Part shown: piece after piece, positions 13,744-23,275 of the stretch
Layout: each line of letters opens with the position of its first letter
How positions within the stretch are numbered: the stretch's first letter is position 1
Source: CAYGLV01 sp964351025
GTDB lineage: Bacteria; Actinomycetota; Thermoleophilia; Gaiellales; Gaiellaceae
Reading direction: 5' to 3'
NCBI GenBank assembly: GCA_964351025.1
Contig: CAYGLV010000014.1
Coordinates: 1-42,983, forward strand
DNA length: 42,983 nt
The notes under the pieces: generated by a model
What the model was told of the DNA's origin: nothing
The model's input: the letters and a program-made list of their open reading frames with translations, nothing else
Databases searched by the model: none
Made by a program: the position numbers and the translations under genes

Positions 13744-14126
13744 ACGGTCGCTCTCCTCTCGGCGGCGCGGCGGATCGCCGCGACGATCTGGTCCAGGTGC
13801 TCGTCCTTGCGCAGGCACTCGACCGCGCCGGCCGCCTCGAGCGCGTCCAGCTCCCGATCGCTCGCGAGTCCCGTCAAACAGACGACGGCGACACCCGGGG
13901 CGGCTTCGAGCACGGCGCCCGTCGCCTCGACGCCGTCCAGCCCCGGCAGGCGGAAGTCCATCAGGACGACGTCGGGTCTGAGCTCGCGCGCTGTGGGTGC
14001 CGCTGCGGCGCCGTCGGCGACGGAACCAACGACCTCGAGCCCCTCCTGGAGCCCGAGCAGGAGCTCGAGCGCCTCCCGGAAGACGTCGTTGTCCTCGACG
14101 AGCAGGATCCGGAGCGGCCTCGCCAC
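13740..14126 (-). CDS. Stand-alone response-regulator receiver protein
   Basis: 128 residues comprising only a receiver domain: LLVEDNDVFREAL, phosphoacceptor Asp57 in VVLMDFRLPGLDG, CLTG with the conserved Thr85, and Lys107 in CLRKDE. No output domain follows; the protein ends after the last helix. GTG at 14126 immediately follows the fakA TAG, and the stop overlaps degV by 4 bp. It is therefore locked between the two halves of a predicted fatty acid kinase. It could regulate that complex by phosphorylation or relay a signal, which is unproven. The sequence resembles NarL-type receivers that lost the HTH. Confidence 0.9.
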   Translation of the reverse strand: MARPLRILLVEDNDVFREALELLLGLQEGLEVVGSVADGAAAAPTARELRPDVVLMDFRLPGLDGVEATGAVLEAAPGVAVVCLTGLASDRELDALEAAGAVECLRKDEHLDQIVAAIRRAAERRATV

Positions 14127-15725
14127 CTACTCGGCCGACAGCAGGAGCGGGTAGTGAGGTTGGCCGCCGGGATGCACCTCGACGTCGACATCGGGATGGC
14201 GCTCGCCCAGGCGTCGGAGCAGTGGCCGCAAGTCCGGCTCGTCCAGGCCCGTCAGGATCGTCAGCAGCTCCTTCCCGCCCGAGAGCAACTGGTCGACCAC
14301 GGCCTCGGCGATCGGGTCGAAGTCGGGACCGCAACAGCAGGCGGTGCCGTCCACCAGGCCGAACCATTCGCCGGAACGGACAGGGACGCCGTCGAGCTCG
14401 ACATCGCGCGAGGCGACGGTGATCTCGCCCGTGACGACGGACTCGAGCGCTTCGGCCATCGCGGCGGCGTTCTCCTCGCCGGTGTTCGTCGGCAGGTAGC
14501 GCACCATCGCCGCGAGCCCGCCCTGGACGGTGCGGGAGTGGATCACGTGCACGGGCTTCGAGACGAGCTTCGCGGCCTGCTCGGCGGCAAGGATGACGTT
14601 CGCGTTGTTCGGAAGGATGATCACCGTCGGCGCCGAGACCGCCTCGACGGCCGCGACGATGTCGGCGGTCGACGGATTCATCGTCTGGCCCCCTTCGATC
14701 ACGCGTGTCGCGCCGTAGCTCTCGAACAGCCTCCGGTTGCCGGCACCCGGTACGACCGCGACGACGCCGGACTCGAGGGTGTGGCCGAGATTCGGCACGG
14801 CCTCGAGCAGCCGTTCCTCGCGCTCGAGCGTCTGCCGGTGCATGTTCGCGATCTCGACGCCCTCGATCGTCCCGGCCGCTGTGCCGAGCGCGAGCGCGCG
14901 GCCCGGCTCATCGGTGTGAACGTGCACCTTGAGCGCGCTCGGATCACCGACGACGAGCAGGGAGTCGCCGAACGACTCCAGCTCGGCCTCGAGCACGTCG
15001 GCGGCGAGACCGTCGCCCTCGATCACGAACACCGTGCAGTAGCGGTAGCGGGAGAGCTCCTGGTGGACGGCGTCGAAGCCGAGCTCCTCGGTCTCGGCCG
15101 GCACCTCGGGCAGCGGCTCGCCGGCCAGCGCCGCGTGAATGCCGCGCACGATCTCGAGGAGGCCTGCGCCGCCGGCGTCCACGACCCCCGCCTCGCGCAG
15201 GACATCGAGCAACTCGGGGGTGCGCGCGAGGGCCTCCTCGCCGCGGCGCACAACCCCGCGCAGGAGCTCCTCGACGGGCACGCTCCCGTTGCCGGCGCCG
15301 GCCTCCGCCTCCTCCGCGAGCTCGCGGATCACGGTCAGCATCGTCCCCTCGACGGGCCGCCGGACGGCCCGGTACGCCGCATCGCTCGCACCGCGAAGCG
15401 CGCGGCGCAGGACGATGGCGTCGATCGTCCCCGCCTCGGCGAGCACCTCGGCGGCGCCGCGCACGATCTGGCTGAAGATGACGCCCGAATTGCCGCGCGC
15501 GCCCATCAGCGCCGCCCGCGTCAGCTCCTTGCCCAGGGCGACGCGGTCGGCGGCAGAAGACTGCTCGAGAGCCTCGACGATGGCCCGGGCTGTCAGGGTG
15601 AGGTTCGTGCCCGTGTCGCCGTCGGGCACGGGATAGACGTTCAGATCGTCGATTCGGCGCCTGTTGGTCTCGAGGTTCGCGAGCGCGCCACGGGCCAGCT
15701 CGCGGACGCGGTCGAGCTCGGTCAT
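14127..15725 (-). CDS. fakA: Fatty acid kinase catalytic subunit FakA (DAK2/DegV-like)
   Basis: 532 residues. The N-terminal DAK2 kinase domain carries the nucleotide/Mg site NVYPVPDGDTGTNL (about 29-42) and MGARGNSGVIFSQIVRG. The C-terminal half resembles the FakA middle and C domains, including VVPGAGNRRLFESYGATRVIEGGQTMNPS and ILPNNANVILAAEQA. FakA phosphorylates fatty acids bound to FakB to feed PlsX/PlsY phospholipid synthesis, and plsX lies in the same window. It overlaps the asp23 gene by 4 bp. The rpmB-asp23-fakA order is conserved in many Gram-positives. Confidence 0.95.
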   Translation of the reverse strand: MTELDRVRELARGALANLETNRRRIDDLNVYPVPDGDTGTNLTLTARAIVEALEQSSAADRVALGKELTRAALMGARGNSGVIFSQIVRGAAEVLAEAGTIDAIVLRRALRGASDAAYRAVRRPVEGTMLTVIRELAEEAEAGAGNGSVPVEELLRGVVRRGEEALARTPELLDVLREAGVVDAGGAGLLEIVRGIHAALAGEPLPEVPAETEELGFDAVHQELSRYRYCTVFVIEGDGLAADVLEAELESFGDSLLVVGDPSALKVHVHTDEPGRALALGTAAGTIEGVEIANMHRQTLEREERLLEAVPNLGHTLESGVVAVVPGAGNRRLFESYGATRVIEGGQTMNPSTADIVAAVEAVSAPTVIILPNNANVILAAEQAAKLVSKPVHVIHSRTVQGGLAAMVRYLPTNTGEENAAAMAEALESVVTGEITVASRDVELDGVPVRSGEWFGLVDGTACCCGPDFDPIAEAVVDQLLSGGKELLTILTGLDEPDLRPLLRRLGERHPDVDVEVHPGGQPHYPLLLSAE

Positions 15726-16075
15726 GCCGACCTCCGGACGTCCTGGATGTGCACCTCAACGGCCGCGACCCGCAGGCCGGTCAGACGCTCGACTTCGTAG
15801 CCCACCCGGGAGCGGACCGTGGTCGCGACCTCGGCGAGGTTGAGCCCGTATTCGACGATCACATACAGGTCGAGGGTCAGTGCGCCGTCCCGGTCACCGA
15901 CTGCGATCCCCTGCGTCAGCCGGTCGCGTGCGAGCAGGCGCGCCACGCGGCCGCGCCCGGCCATGCCCACGACGCCGTAGCACTCGGCCGCGGTGTGGCC
16001 GACGATCTGCGCGATCGCCTCGCTCGAGATGGAGACGCGTCCGAGCTCGGACGCGTGAATGAGGTGCCGATCCAC
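15722..16075 (-). CDS. Asp23/Gls24-family envelope-stress protein
   Basis: 117-residue Asp23 domain protein. VSISSEAIAQIVGHTAAECYGVVGMAG is the family's N-terminal signature, followed by the strand-rich LDLYVIVEYGLNLAEVATTVRSRVGYEVERLTG and a C-terminal VAAVEVHIQDV. Asp23 proteins are linked to cell envelope homeostasis; the role here is inferred from family. GTG at 16075 is the first start in frame. The stop overlaps fakA by 4 bp, and rpmB lies 43 bp upstream. Confidence 0.92.
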   Translation of the reverse strand: MDRHLIHASELGRVSISSEAIAQIVGHTAAECYGVVGMAGRGRVARLLARDRLTQGIAVGDRDGALTLDLYVIVEYGLNLAEVATTVRSRVGYEVERLTGLRVAAVEVHIQDVRRSA

Positions 16076-16118
16076 GCCGCGAGCTTAGACGGTGGGGCCG
16101 AGCAGAGGGTTGCGGCTT

Positions 16119-16310
16119 CTAGACTGCCTTCTGCACTTTGCCCGCCTTCAGGCAGCGGGTGCAGACGTAGGCACGAGTCGGCGAGCCACCGAGGATCAGG
16201 CGCACCTTCTGCAGGTTCGGGTTGAAACGGCGCCGTGTAGCGACCATCGAGTGGCTCCGGTTGTTCCCGAACGACGGCTTCTTGCCGCAGATGGCGCAGA
16301 TCTTGGACAT
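16119..16310 (-). CDS. rpmB: 50S ribosomal protein L28
   Basis: 63-residue ribosomal protein. MSKICAICGKKPSFGNNRSHSM is the L28 opening. A zinc-binding set is intact, with CAIC near residues 5-8 and CTRC near 50-53, so this is the zinc-dependent form. It lies in the conserved rpmB-asp23-fakA order, 22 bp after ribH. No zinc-regulated operator is visible upstream, and no second L28 copy is in the window. Confidence 0.98.
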   Translation of the reverse strand: MSKICAICGKKPSFGNNRSHSMVATRRRFNPNLQKVRLILGGSPTRAYVCTRCLKAGKVQKAV

Positions 16311-16332
16311 CGGCCGCGGAGTCTAGCCGAAG

Positions 16333-17021
16333 CTATCTGGCGGCGGCTGCGCGAAGCTGCGCGAAGACGTCGGCCATCTCGAGCGCAGTCCGGACCGCCT
16401 CGGCGCCCTTGTCGAGCCGCTCATCGGCCTGATCGGCGCGCTCGAGCGTGAGCAGGCCGAACGCGACGGGAACCCCGGTCTCGAGCGCGGCGAGCTGCAG
16501 GCCGCTCGCTGCCTCGCCTGCGACATAGTCGAAGTGCGGTGTCTCGCCTCGGACCACGCAGCCGAGCGCGACGATGCACGCATAGCGGCGAGTCTTCGCG
16601 AGCGCCATCGCGGCGAGCGGCAGCTCGAACGCACCGGGCACGGGCATCACGGTGATGGCGTCGCGCCCAACGCCGGCCCGCTCGAGCTCGGCGAGCGCCC
16701 CGTCGAGCAGCTTCGTCGTCACGGCGCCGTTGAAGCGGCTGACGACGACGCCGACGGCGCGGCGGGCTCCCTCGCTCGCTCCCTGGAGCACGGTGTAGCC
16801 GTCCGGAACGAGGAAGCCGCCGGAGGTGTGCTCTGCGGTCGCCTCGGCCGCCGGGCCGGGATCGGACTCAGGCTCAGGCTCAGGCTCGGGATCGGGATCG
16901 GGCTCGGTCTCGAGACCGAACTCCGGAGGCGGCTCGAACTCGAGCGCCGGCTCGGGCTCCGGGGCCGGCCAGCTATCGGCCTCGCCCGGGGTCTCGACCG
17001 CTTCGTCTTCGTGTTCGCCCA

Positions 17022-17022
<1 letters not shown>
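16333..17022 (-). CDS. ribH: 6,7-dimethyl-8-ribityllumazine synthase with Pro-Glu-rich N-terminal extension
   Basis: Condenses the RibBA and RibD products to lumazine, the riboflavin synthase substrate; usually a capsid-like 60-mer or a pentamer. The 229-residue product is about 75 longer than normal. Residues 1-70 are acidic and disordered, with PEPEP and DPDPEPEPEPE runs, before the enzyme starts near VPDGYTVLQG. The catalytic core is intact: GVVVSRFNG, VPGAFELPLA, GCVVRGETPHFDYV (catalytic His) and KGAEAVRTALEMA. ATG at 17022 overlaps the ribBA stop (TGATG). No later good start occurs before the core, so the extension is probably real. Confidence 0.93.
16867..16912 (-). repeat. Short hexanucleotide repeats inside ribH encoding the Pro-Glu tail
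   Basis: On the plus strand the stretch reads three near-perfect GGCTCA units (16871-16887) followed by GGGATC units and related hexamers. Read on the minus strand these encode alternating Glu-Pro and Asp-Pro dipeptides of the RibH extension. Imperfect hexamers that stay in frame suggest expansion by slippage under selection for an acidic proline-rich tail. Confidence 0.75.
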
Positions 17023-18314
<1,292 letters not shown>

Positions 18315-18334
18315 CGCGCCGAATCGTAGCCGCC

Positions 18335-18934
18335 TCACGCCGGCCGGCTCCCGCCGAGCAGCCGCTCGACGTACTTCGCGAGCACGTCCACCTCGAGGTT
18401 GAGCTCTCGTCCGGGCGCGAGCTCGGAGAGCGTCGTCCCGGCGAGCGTGTGGGGGATCAGCGCTACGGCGAAGGCGTCGCCGGCCAGCTCGGCAACGGTG
18501 AGCGAGACGCCCTCAACCGTGATCGAGCCCTTCTCGACGCAGTAGCGCAGGATCTCCGGAGGCGCCTCGACGAAGACGCGCAGGCTGTCTCCCTCCGCCT
18601 CGACGGACTGGACGCGGCCGACGCCGTCCACATGCCCCTGCACGAAATGGCCGCCGAGCGGATCTCCCGCGCAGAGGGCAGGCTCGACGTTCACCGCGTC
18701 GCCGGGGCGCAGCGTCCCCAGCGTCGTCCGTCGCAGCGTCTCCTGCACGGCGTCGAAGGCAACCCGCGCTCCGTCTCTCGCGACGACGGACAGGCAGCAG
18801 CCGTTGACGGCGACGGAGTCGCCGAGCCGGGCCGCCGCCGCGGCCTGCGGAGCCTCGAGCTCGAGCCGGACGCCGTCCGGCCCACCGTCGGCCGAAATGA
18901 CGCGACCGACTTCGCGAACGATCCCGGTGAACAC
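18335..18934 (-). CDS. ribE: Riboflavin synthase alpha chain
   Basis: Dismutates two lumazines into riboflavin. The 199 residues begin MFTGIVREVGRV, the universal family start, and contain two lumazine-binding barrels. The first carries VNGCCLSVV and LGTLRPGDAVNVEPAL; the second carries GHFVQGHVDGVG, KGSITVEGVSLTVAEL and DVLAKYVERLL. Its stop region is fused to the possible upstream start of ribBA. It is preceded by a 60-bp gap after ribD in which I see nothing notable. Confidence 0.97.
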   Translation of the reverse strand: MFTGIVREVGRVISADGGPDGVRLELEAPQAAAAARLGDSVAVNGCCLSVVARDGARVAFDAVQETLRRTTLGTLRPGDAVNVEPALCAGDPLGGHFVQGHVDGVGRVQSVEAEGDSLRVFVEAPPEILRYCVEKGSITVEGVSLTVAELAGDAFAVALIPHTLAGTTLSELAPGRELNLEVDVLAKYVERLLGGSRPA

Positions 18935-18994
18935 GCCGCAAGGCTATCCGGCTCGCCCGCGACCCGGCGTGACACACCGCGCGCGAACGCGAGG

Positions 18995-19930
18995 CTACGG
19001 CTCGCGGACGTAGGCCTCGAGCAGCACGTCGCCGCCGACCTGCCGCGAGCGCAGCCGCGTCAGCGCGAGCGGCTCTGCGAGGGTGTCGAGCAGCCCGGGG
19101 CCCGCACCCGAGAGGCGCGGCGCGACGAACAGCAGCAGCTTGTCGACGAGGCCCGCCCGAAGGAATGCGCCGGCGAGCGTCGGCCCGCCCTCGAGCAGGA
19201 GCGACTGCACGCCGTCGCGGGCGAGCGCCGCCAGCTCATCGTCGAGCCGGCCCGAGCGCAGCTCGAGCTCCGATCCCTCCGGCAGCGGCCCCCGGCCGAA
19301 CGCGAGCCTGCGCGGCTGACGCGGGGCCGGCACGTCGCGCGCGTCGAGTCGCGGCGCGTCGGCCCGCACGGTTCCCATCCCGACCGCGACGGCGTCGGAG
19401 GTCGCCCGCAGCTCGTGCACGAGCCGTCGCGATTCCGGGCCGGTGACCCACCGCGAACCCGGCACCGTCACGCGCCCGTCGAGGGTCACCGCGACCTTGA
19501 GCGTGACGAACGGGCGCCCGTGCGCGATCCACGTCCGCCAGGCCTCGTTCTGGGCACGAGCCGCGAACGAGTCCACGAGCTCGACGTCCACCCCCGCGGC
19601 ACGCAGCCACTCGAGCCCACCCGCGGCTTCCGGGTTCGGGTCGAGCGAGCCGGCGACGACGCGTGAGACGCCGGCCGCCAGGACCGCCTCGGCGCACGGT
19701 GAGGTCGATCCCTGATGTGCGCACGGCTCCATCGTCACGTAGAGGTCGGCGCCGTGGGCTCGGTCTCCCGCCTCCTCGAGGGCGACGACCTCGCCATGCC
19801 TGCCGCCCGCCTCGGTCGCCCCCTCCCCCACGACGCGTCCGTCGCGGACGAGCACGGCTCCGATCGTCGGCTTCGGATAGGCGCGGCCTGCGGCGTCCGC
19901 CGCCAGCTCGAGCGCCCGTTCGAGGCTCAT
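18995..19930 (-). CDS. ribD: Bifunctional diaminohydroxyphosphoribosylaminopyrimidine deaminase / reductase
   Basis: 311 residues. The N-terminal zinc deaminase has AYPKPTIGAVLVRDG, the metal-binding HGE (in GGRHGEVVALEEAG) and PCAHQGSTSPCAEA. The C-terminal NADPH reductase starts near FVTLKVAVTLDGRV and contains LLLEGGPTLAGAFL. The usual HAE of the deaminase is HGE here, a conservative change. The start overlaps rpe by 4 bp. No FMN riboswitch is visible upstream; the riboflavin genes are embedded in the rsmB-rpe run instead of having their own leader. Confidence 0.96.
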   Translation of the reverse strand: MSLERALELAADAAGRAYPKPTIGAVLVRDGRVVGEGATEAGGRHGEVVALEEAGDRAHGADLYVTMEPCAHQGSTSPCAEAVLAAGVSRVVAGSLDPNPEAAGGLEWLRAAGVDVELVDSFAARAQNEAWRTWIAHGRPFVTLKVAVTLDGRVTVPGSRWVTGPESRRLVHELRATSDAVAVGMGTVRADAPRLDARDVPAPRQPRRLAFGRGPLPEGSELELRSGRLDDELAALARDGVQSLLLEGGPTLAGAFLRAGLVDKLLLFVAPRLSGAGPGLLDTLAEPLALTRLRSRQVGGDVLLEAYVREP

Positions 19931-20604
19931 GCCAGCGCTTGTACGAGCCGCCGGTACGAGCGCGGGAGGTCTTCGCGGCCGAAGATCGCGCTGCCCGCGA
20001 CGAGCAGACGCGCGCCGGCGTCGTACACGCTGCGCACGTTCTCCTGGCCGACACCGCCGTCCACCTGGACGAAGCAGTCGTCACCGACGAGAGCGGCCAG
20101 CTCGGAGATCCGCTCGAGCGCGCCGTCCATGAACTCCTGCCCCGAGTAGCCCGGCTCGATGCTCATGCAGAGGGCGAGGTCGGCGCCTTCCGCGGCTGCC
20201 ACAGCCTGGGCAACGTCCGTCCCGGGATTGAAGGCGACGCCGACCCCGAGCCCGAGCCCCCGCGCCGCCGCGATCACGGCCGCCGGATCGTCGACGGTCT
20301 CGACGTGGAAGGTGACGCTGTCGGCCCCGGATTCGGCGAGCTCCGCGAAGTGATGCACCGGGTCGCTCACCATCAGATGGCAGTCGAGCACGCCGTCGCG
20401 GTCGTGGATCAGCGGCGCGATCGAGCGCAGCACGACGGGCCCGATCGTCACCGGCGGGACGAAATGCCCGTCGCCGATGTCGAAGTGGAAGACGCGCGCG
20501 CCGGCATTCAGCAGGTGCGTGATCTGCTCGCCGAGGTTGGCGAAATCCGCCGCATAGAGGGACGGCTCGATCTCGACCGTCCGCACCCAGTCTTTCCACG
20601 CCAT
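19927..20604 (-). CDS. rpe: Ribulose-phosphate 3-epimerase
   Basis: Interconverts ribulose-5-phosphate and xylulose-5-phosphate; ribulose-5-phosphate also feeds RibBA, so the position beside the rib genes makes metabolic sense. The 225-residue TIM barrel contains IEPSLYAADFANL, HFDIGDGHFVPPVTIGP, LDCHLMVSDP, CMSIEPGYSGQEFM, VQVDGGVGQENV and LVAGSAIFG, all epimerase metal or phosphate sites. It overlaps ribD by 4 bp and follows rsmB by 45 bp. Confidence 0.97.
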   Translation of the reverse strand: MAWKDWVRTVEIEPSLYAADFANLGEQITHLLNAGARVFHFDIGDGHFVPPVTIGPVVLRSIAPLIHDRDGVLDCHLMVSDPVHHFAELAESGADSVTFHVETVDDPAAVIAAARGLGLGVGVAFNPGTDVAQAVAAAEGADLALCMSIEPGYSGQEFMDGALERISELAALVGDDCFVQVDGGVGQENVRSVYDAGARLLVAGSAIFGREDLPRSYRRLVQALA

Positions 20605-20649
20605 GGCAGGGATCTTAGAAGGTCTCCGGGATCTGCCGACGCGAACCCG

Positions 20650-21882
20650 TCACGGTGCGTACAAGCGCGCGATGAAGAAGCCGGACGTTCCGTGGACATG
20701 CGGAAGGGTCTGCAGGAACTCGGGCCGCCGTGGGTGCCGAAACGCGGGCCACTCGTCGCCGAGGGTCGCGTCCACGGCCAGGCCGGAGGCATCCACGACC
20801 GCTTCGGATTCGTCGGCGTTCACGGTGCAGACCGAGTACACGACGGTGCCCCCCGGACGGACACGCGCGACCGCCGCCCGCAGGAGGTCGCTCTGGAGCA
20901 CCGGCAGCGGCTCCGAGCGCCAGCGCAGGTCGGGGCGGGCGGCGAGCACGCCGAGACCGGAGCACGGAGCGTCCACGAGGGCGCGATCGAAGCCGGTCAG
21001 CTCCGGCGGCAGGCGCAGCCCGTCGGCGCACACGACCCTGACGTTCGTGGCGCCGAGCCGCCGGCAGTTCTCCTCCAGCTCGCGCGCCCGGCCCTCGTTC
21101 AGCTCGATCGCGACGACCTCTCCGCGGAGCTGCGTCGCCTTGCCACCCGGCGCCGCGCAGAGGTCGAGCGTCCGCTCCCCTTCCTGCGAGCCGACCGCGA
21201 GCCCGGCGAGCTGCGAGCCGCGACTCTGGGGCCAGATCCGGCCGGCCGCGAAGGCCGGCTCGTCGAGCCTCTCGACGTGCCAGGCACCGGGCACGTCCGG
21301 ATCCGGCCTGCCCTCGACCTCGCCCCGGACGAGCCGGACGACGTTCTCGGCGGGCTCGTTCTGCGCACGCATCAGCTGCCTCGCGCCGTCGGCCCCGAGG
21401 TCGCGCCACCAGACCTCGGCGACCCAATCCGGGTACGAGTGCTTGAGCGCCGCTTCCGCAGGTGTCTCCTCCGGCAGCCCGTCGAGCAGCGGCCTGAGCT
21501 CGTCCGCGAGCCGGCGGAGCACCGCGTTCGCGAACGGCACCGCCCGCTCGACGCGCGCCCGCCGGACGAGCTCGACGGACTCGTTGACGGCGGCGTAGCG
21601 CGGCACACCGTCGAGGTAGCCGAGCTGGTATGCGCCGAGCCGCAGTGCCGCGCGGACGGGTGGATCGAGCTTCTCGACGGGCCGCCGCCCGACTCCTGCG
21701 AGCGCGTGATCGAGCGTCCGCCGGCGCTGGACGGTTCCGAAGGCCAGCCGGCGCGCCAGCTGGCGGTCGCGCTCGTCCAGGCCCTCGACAGCGGTGCGCA
21801 GAGCCCGGTCGGCATACGCGCCCTCCTCGAAGACACGCAGGAGAACGGCGTAGGCGGCGGCACGCGCCGGGGACACCGTCAT
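20650..21882 (-). CDS. rsmB: 16S rRNA (cytosine967-C5)-methyltransferase RsmB
   Basis: 410 residues with an N-terminal NusB-like RNA-binding domain (about 1-140) and a C-terminal Rossmann methyltransferase. Motif I is LDLCAAPGGKATQL, motif IV has DAPCSGLGVLAARPDLRW, and motif VI carries the catalytic cysteine in YSVCTVNADES. ATG at 21882 is chosen because it overlaps the fmt stop (ATGA) and starts the NusB fold (SPARAAAYAVLLRVFEEG). The fmt-rsmB pairing is conserved in bacteria. Confidence 0.95.
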   Translation of the reverse strand: MTVSPARAAAYAVLLRVFEEGAYADRALRTAVEGLDERDRQLARRLAFGTVQRRRTLDHALAGVGRRPVEKLDPPVRAALRLGAYQLGYLDGVPRYAAVNESVELVRRARVERAVPFANAVLRRLADELRPLLDGLPEETPAEAALKHSYPDWVAEVWWRDLGADGARQLMRAQNEPAENVVRLVRGEVEGRPDPDVPGAWHVERLDEPAFAAGRIWPQSRGSQLAGLAVGSQEGERTLDLCAAPGGKATQLRGEVVAIELNEGRARELEENCRRLGATNVRVVCADGLRLPPELTGFDRALVDAPCSGLGVLAARPDLRWRSEPLPVLQSDLLRAAVARVRPGGTVVYSVCTVNADESEAVVDASGLAVDATLGDEWPAFRHPRRPEFLQTLPHVHGTSGFFIARLYAP

Positions 21883-22676
21883 CGCAGGCCGCGCAGGAAC
21901 TCGTCGTACGACATGCTCCGGCGGCCCTCCGGCTGCACGTCGAGCGGGACGAGTGAGCCCGCTTCGACCCGGGCGCGCCAGATCGTCACGCGCCGGCCGC
22001 GCAGTTCCGCCCACGCCCCGATGTGAGGCGACAGAGCGCGGATCCGGCGCAGGCTCCCCTCCGGGTCGGAGAGATCGAGCTCACGATCGGCCGGGCCGAT
22101 CTTGTCGGCGTACGTGACTCCCTCCGACGGCTGGGGCCGGAATGCAGGCTCGCGCTCCGAGAGGACGCCACCGAGGAGCTCCGCCGCGACCTCGGCCGCC
22201 CGCGCATAGACGGCGCCGGCGTCGTCGCCGGGCGCGATCCGGAAGGGCTGCTGGGCCGCAATCGGTCCCGCGTCGAGCTCGGCCACCGTCTGGTGAATCG
22301 TCACGCCGGTCTCCTCATCGCCCGCCAGGACAGCCCGCTCGACCGGCGCCGCTCCACGCCAGCGTGGCAGAAGAGAGGGATGGACGTTGAGCCAGAGCCC
22401 TCGCTCGAGCAGCTCGTCCGGGATCAGGAGCCCGTACGCGACGACCACGACGGTCTCGGCCCCCGTCTCGACGTCGCCGGTGAGCCGCTCGGGCTGGAGA
22501 ACGGGGATGCCGAGCCGGAGAGCAGCCTCCTTCGCCGGGGGCGGCGCCGGGCGGCGCCCCCGGCCGCGCGGCGCGTCGGGCCGTGTCAGCAGGGCAATGA
22601 CCTCATTGGAGGCGGCGAGCCGCTCGAGCACGTCCGCGCCGAACGGCGCCGTCGCGGCGACGGCGATACGAGCCAT
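21879..22676 (-). CDS. fmt: Methionyl-tRNA formyltransferase
   Basis: Formylates initiator Met-tRNA. The 265 residues show VVVVAYGLLIPDELL, the active-site NVHPSLLPRWRGAAPVERAVLAG and IHQTVAELDAGPIAAQ. The C-terminal domain is shorter than in E. coli (about 315 residues in total there), but the domain boundary GVTYADKIGPADRELDL and the end KIGPAD...WRARVEAG are recognisable. It lies 9 bp after def, its functional partner (the deformylase), and overlaps rsmB by 4 bp. Confidence 0.95.
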   Translation of the reverse strand: MARIAVAATAPFGADVLERLAASNEVIALLTRPDAPRGRGRRPAPPPAKEAALRLGIPVLQPERLTGDVETGAETVVVVAYGLLIPDELLERGLWLNVHPSLLPRWRGAAPVERAVLAGDEETGVTIHQTVAELDAGPIAAQQPFRIAPGDDAGAVYARAAEVAAELLGGVLSEREPAFRPQPSEGVTYADKIGPADRELDLSDPEGSLRRIRALSPHIGAWAELRGRRVTIWRARVEAGSLVPLDVQPEGRRSMSYDEFLRGLR

Positions 22677-22685
22677 TTCGTGAGG

Positions 22686-23252
22686 CTAACGGAGGAGCGG
22701 GTCCGGCCGGAGCTGCGCCAGAGCCTCACGCCGCGAATCGCCGTCGGTGCGCTGGAGGATGAGCACGCCATCGAGGTGGTCGAGCTCGTGCTGCACGACC
22801 CTCGCCCGGAGGCTCTCGAGCTCGAGCCGGAGCGGCTCGCCGTGCGCGTCGCTGCCGTCGACTGTCAGCGAGATGTGCCGCTCGACCGGGACGAGCACGC
22901 CCTGGAGCGAGAGACAGCCCTCGTCGTCCACGTCGGTCTCGCTCGACCGGGCGGTGATCTCCGGATTGACGAGCGCCGTCGCCTCCTCATCCCCACCCGT
23001 CTGGAAGACGACCACGCGGCGGAGCACGCCGACCTGCGTGGCAGCGAGCCCGACGCCGTTCGCGTCGCGCATCAGGCCGGTCATCCGCTCGACGAGCCGC
23101 AGCAGGTCGGCGTCGAACGCTGCCACCTCGCGCGCGGGCAGCCGCAGCACCGGATCCGGGTACTGGCGAATCTGAGCGAGCGCGACCCGCCGGCGCGCCT
23201 CGGCATCGGCATCGCGCGGCTCGTCCGTCTCGATCTGGTCCTCGCTCGGCAT
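22686..23252 (-). CDS. def: Peptide deformylase
   Basis: Metalloenzyme that removes the formyl group from nascent proteins. The 188 residues contain all three signatures: GVGLAATQVG, EGCLSLQG with the metal-binding Cys, and QHELDHLDGV with the two metal His and catalytic Glu. The first ~25 residues before RQYPDPVLR are acidic and extra. ATG at 23252 is chosen; the frame is open upstream but runs into priA. It is 23 bp after priA. Confidence 0.96.
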   Translation of the reverse strand: MPSEDQIETDEPRDADAEARRRVALAQIRQYPDPVLRLPAREVAAFDADLLRLVERMTGLMRDANGVGLAATQVGVLRRVVVFQTGGDEEATALVNPEITARSSETDVDDEGCLSLQGVLVPVERHISLTVDGSDAHGEPLRLELESLRARVVQHELDHLDGVLILQRTDGDSRREALAQLRPDPLLR

Positions 23253-23275
23253 CGCCGCGAGTCTAGCCGCGGCGT

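Noticed and set aside
13797..15800. 667-codon plus-strand open frame
   Set aside because: Antisense to the receiver and fakA genes, whose motifs are intact on the minus strand.
16866..16912. CRISPR-like or regulatory tandem repeat
   Set aside because: The hexamers are inside ribH and explained by the Pro-Glu/Asp coding tail.
19931..20604. FMN riboswitch before the riboflavin genes
   Set aside because: The sequence upstream of ribD is the rpe coding region; no RFN-type conserved core was found.
20730..21041. Plus-strand Arg/Pro-rich open frames in rsmB and elsewhere
   Set aside because: They overlap well-supported genes antisense and consist of repetitive Arg/Pro/Ala without ribosome sites.
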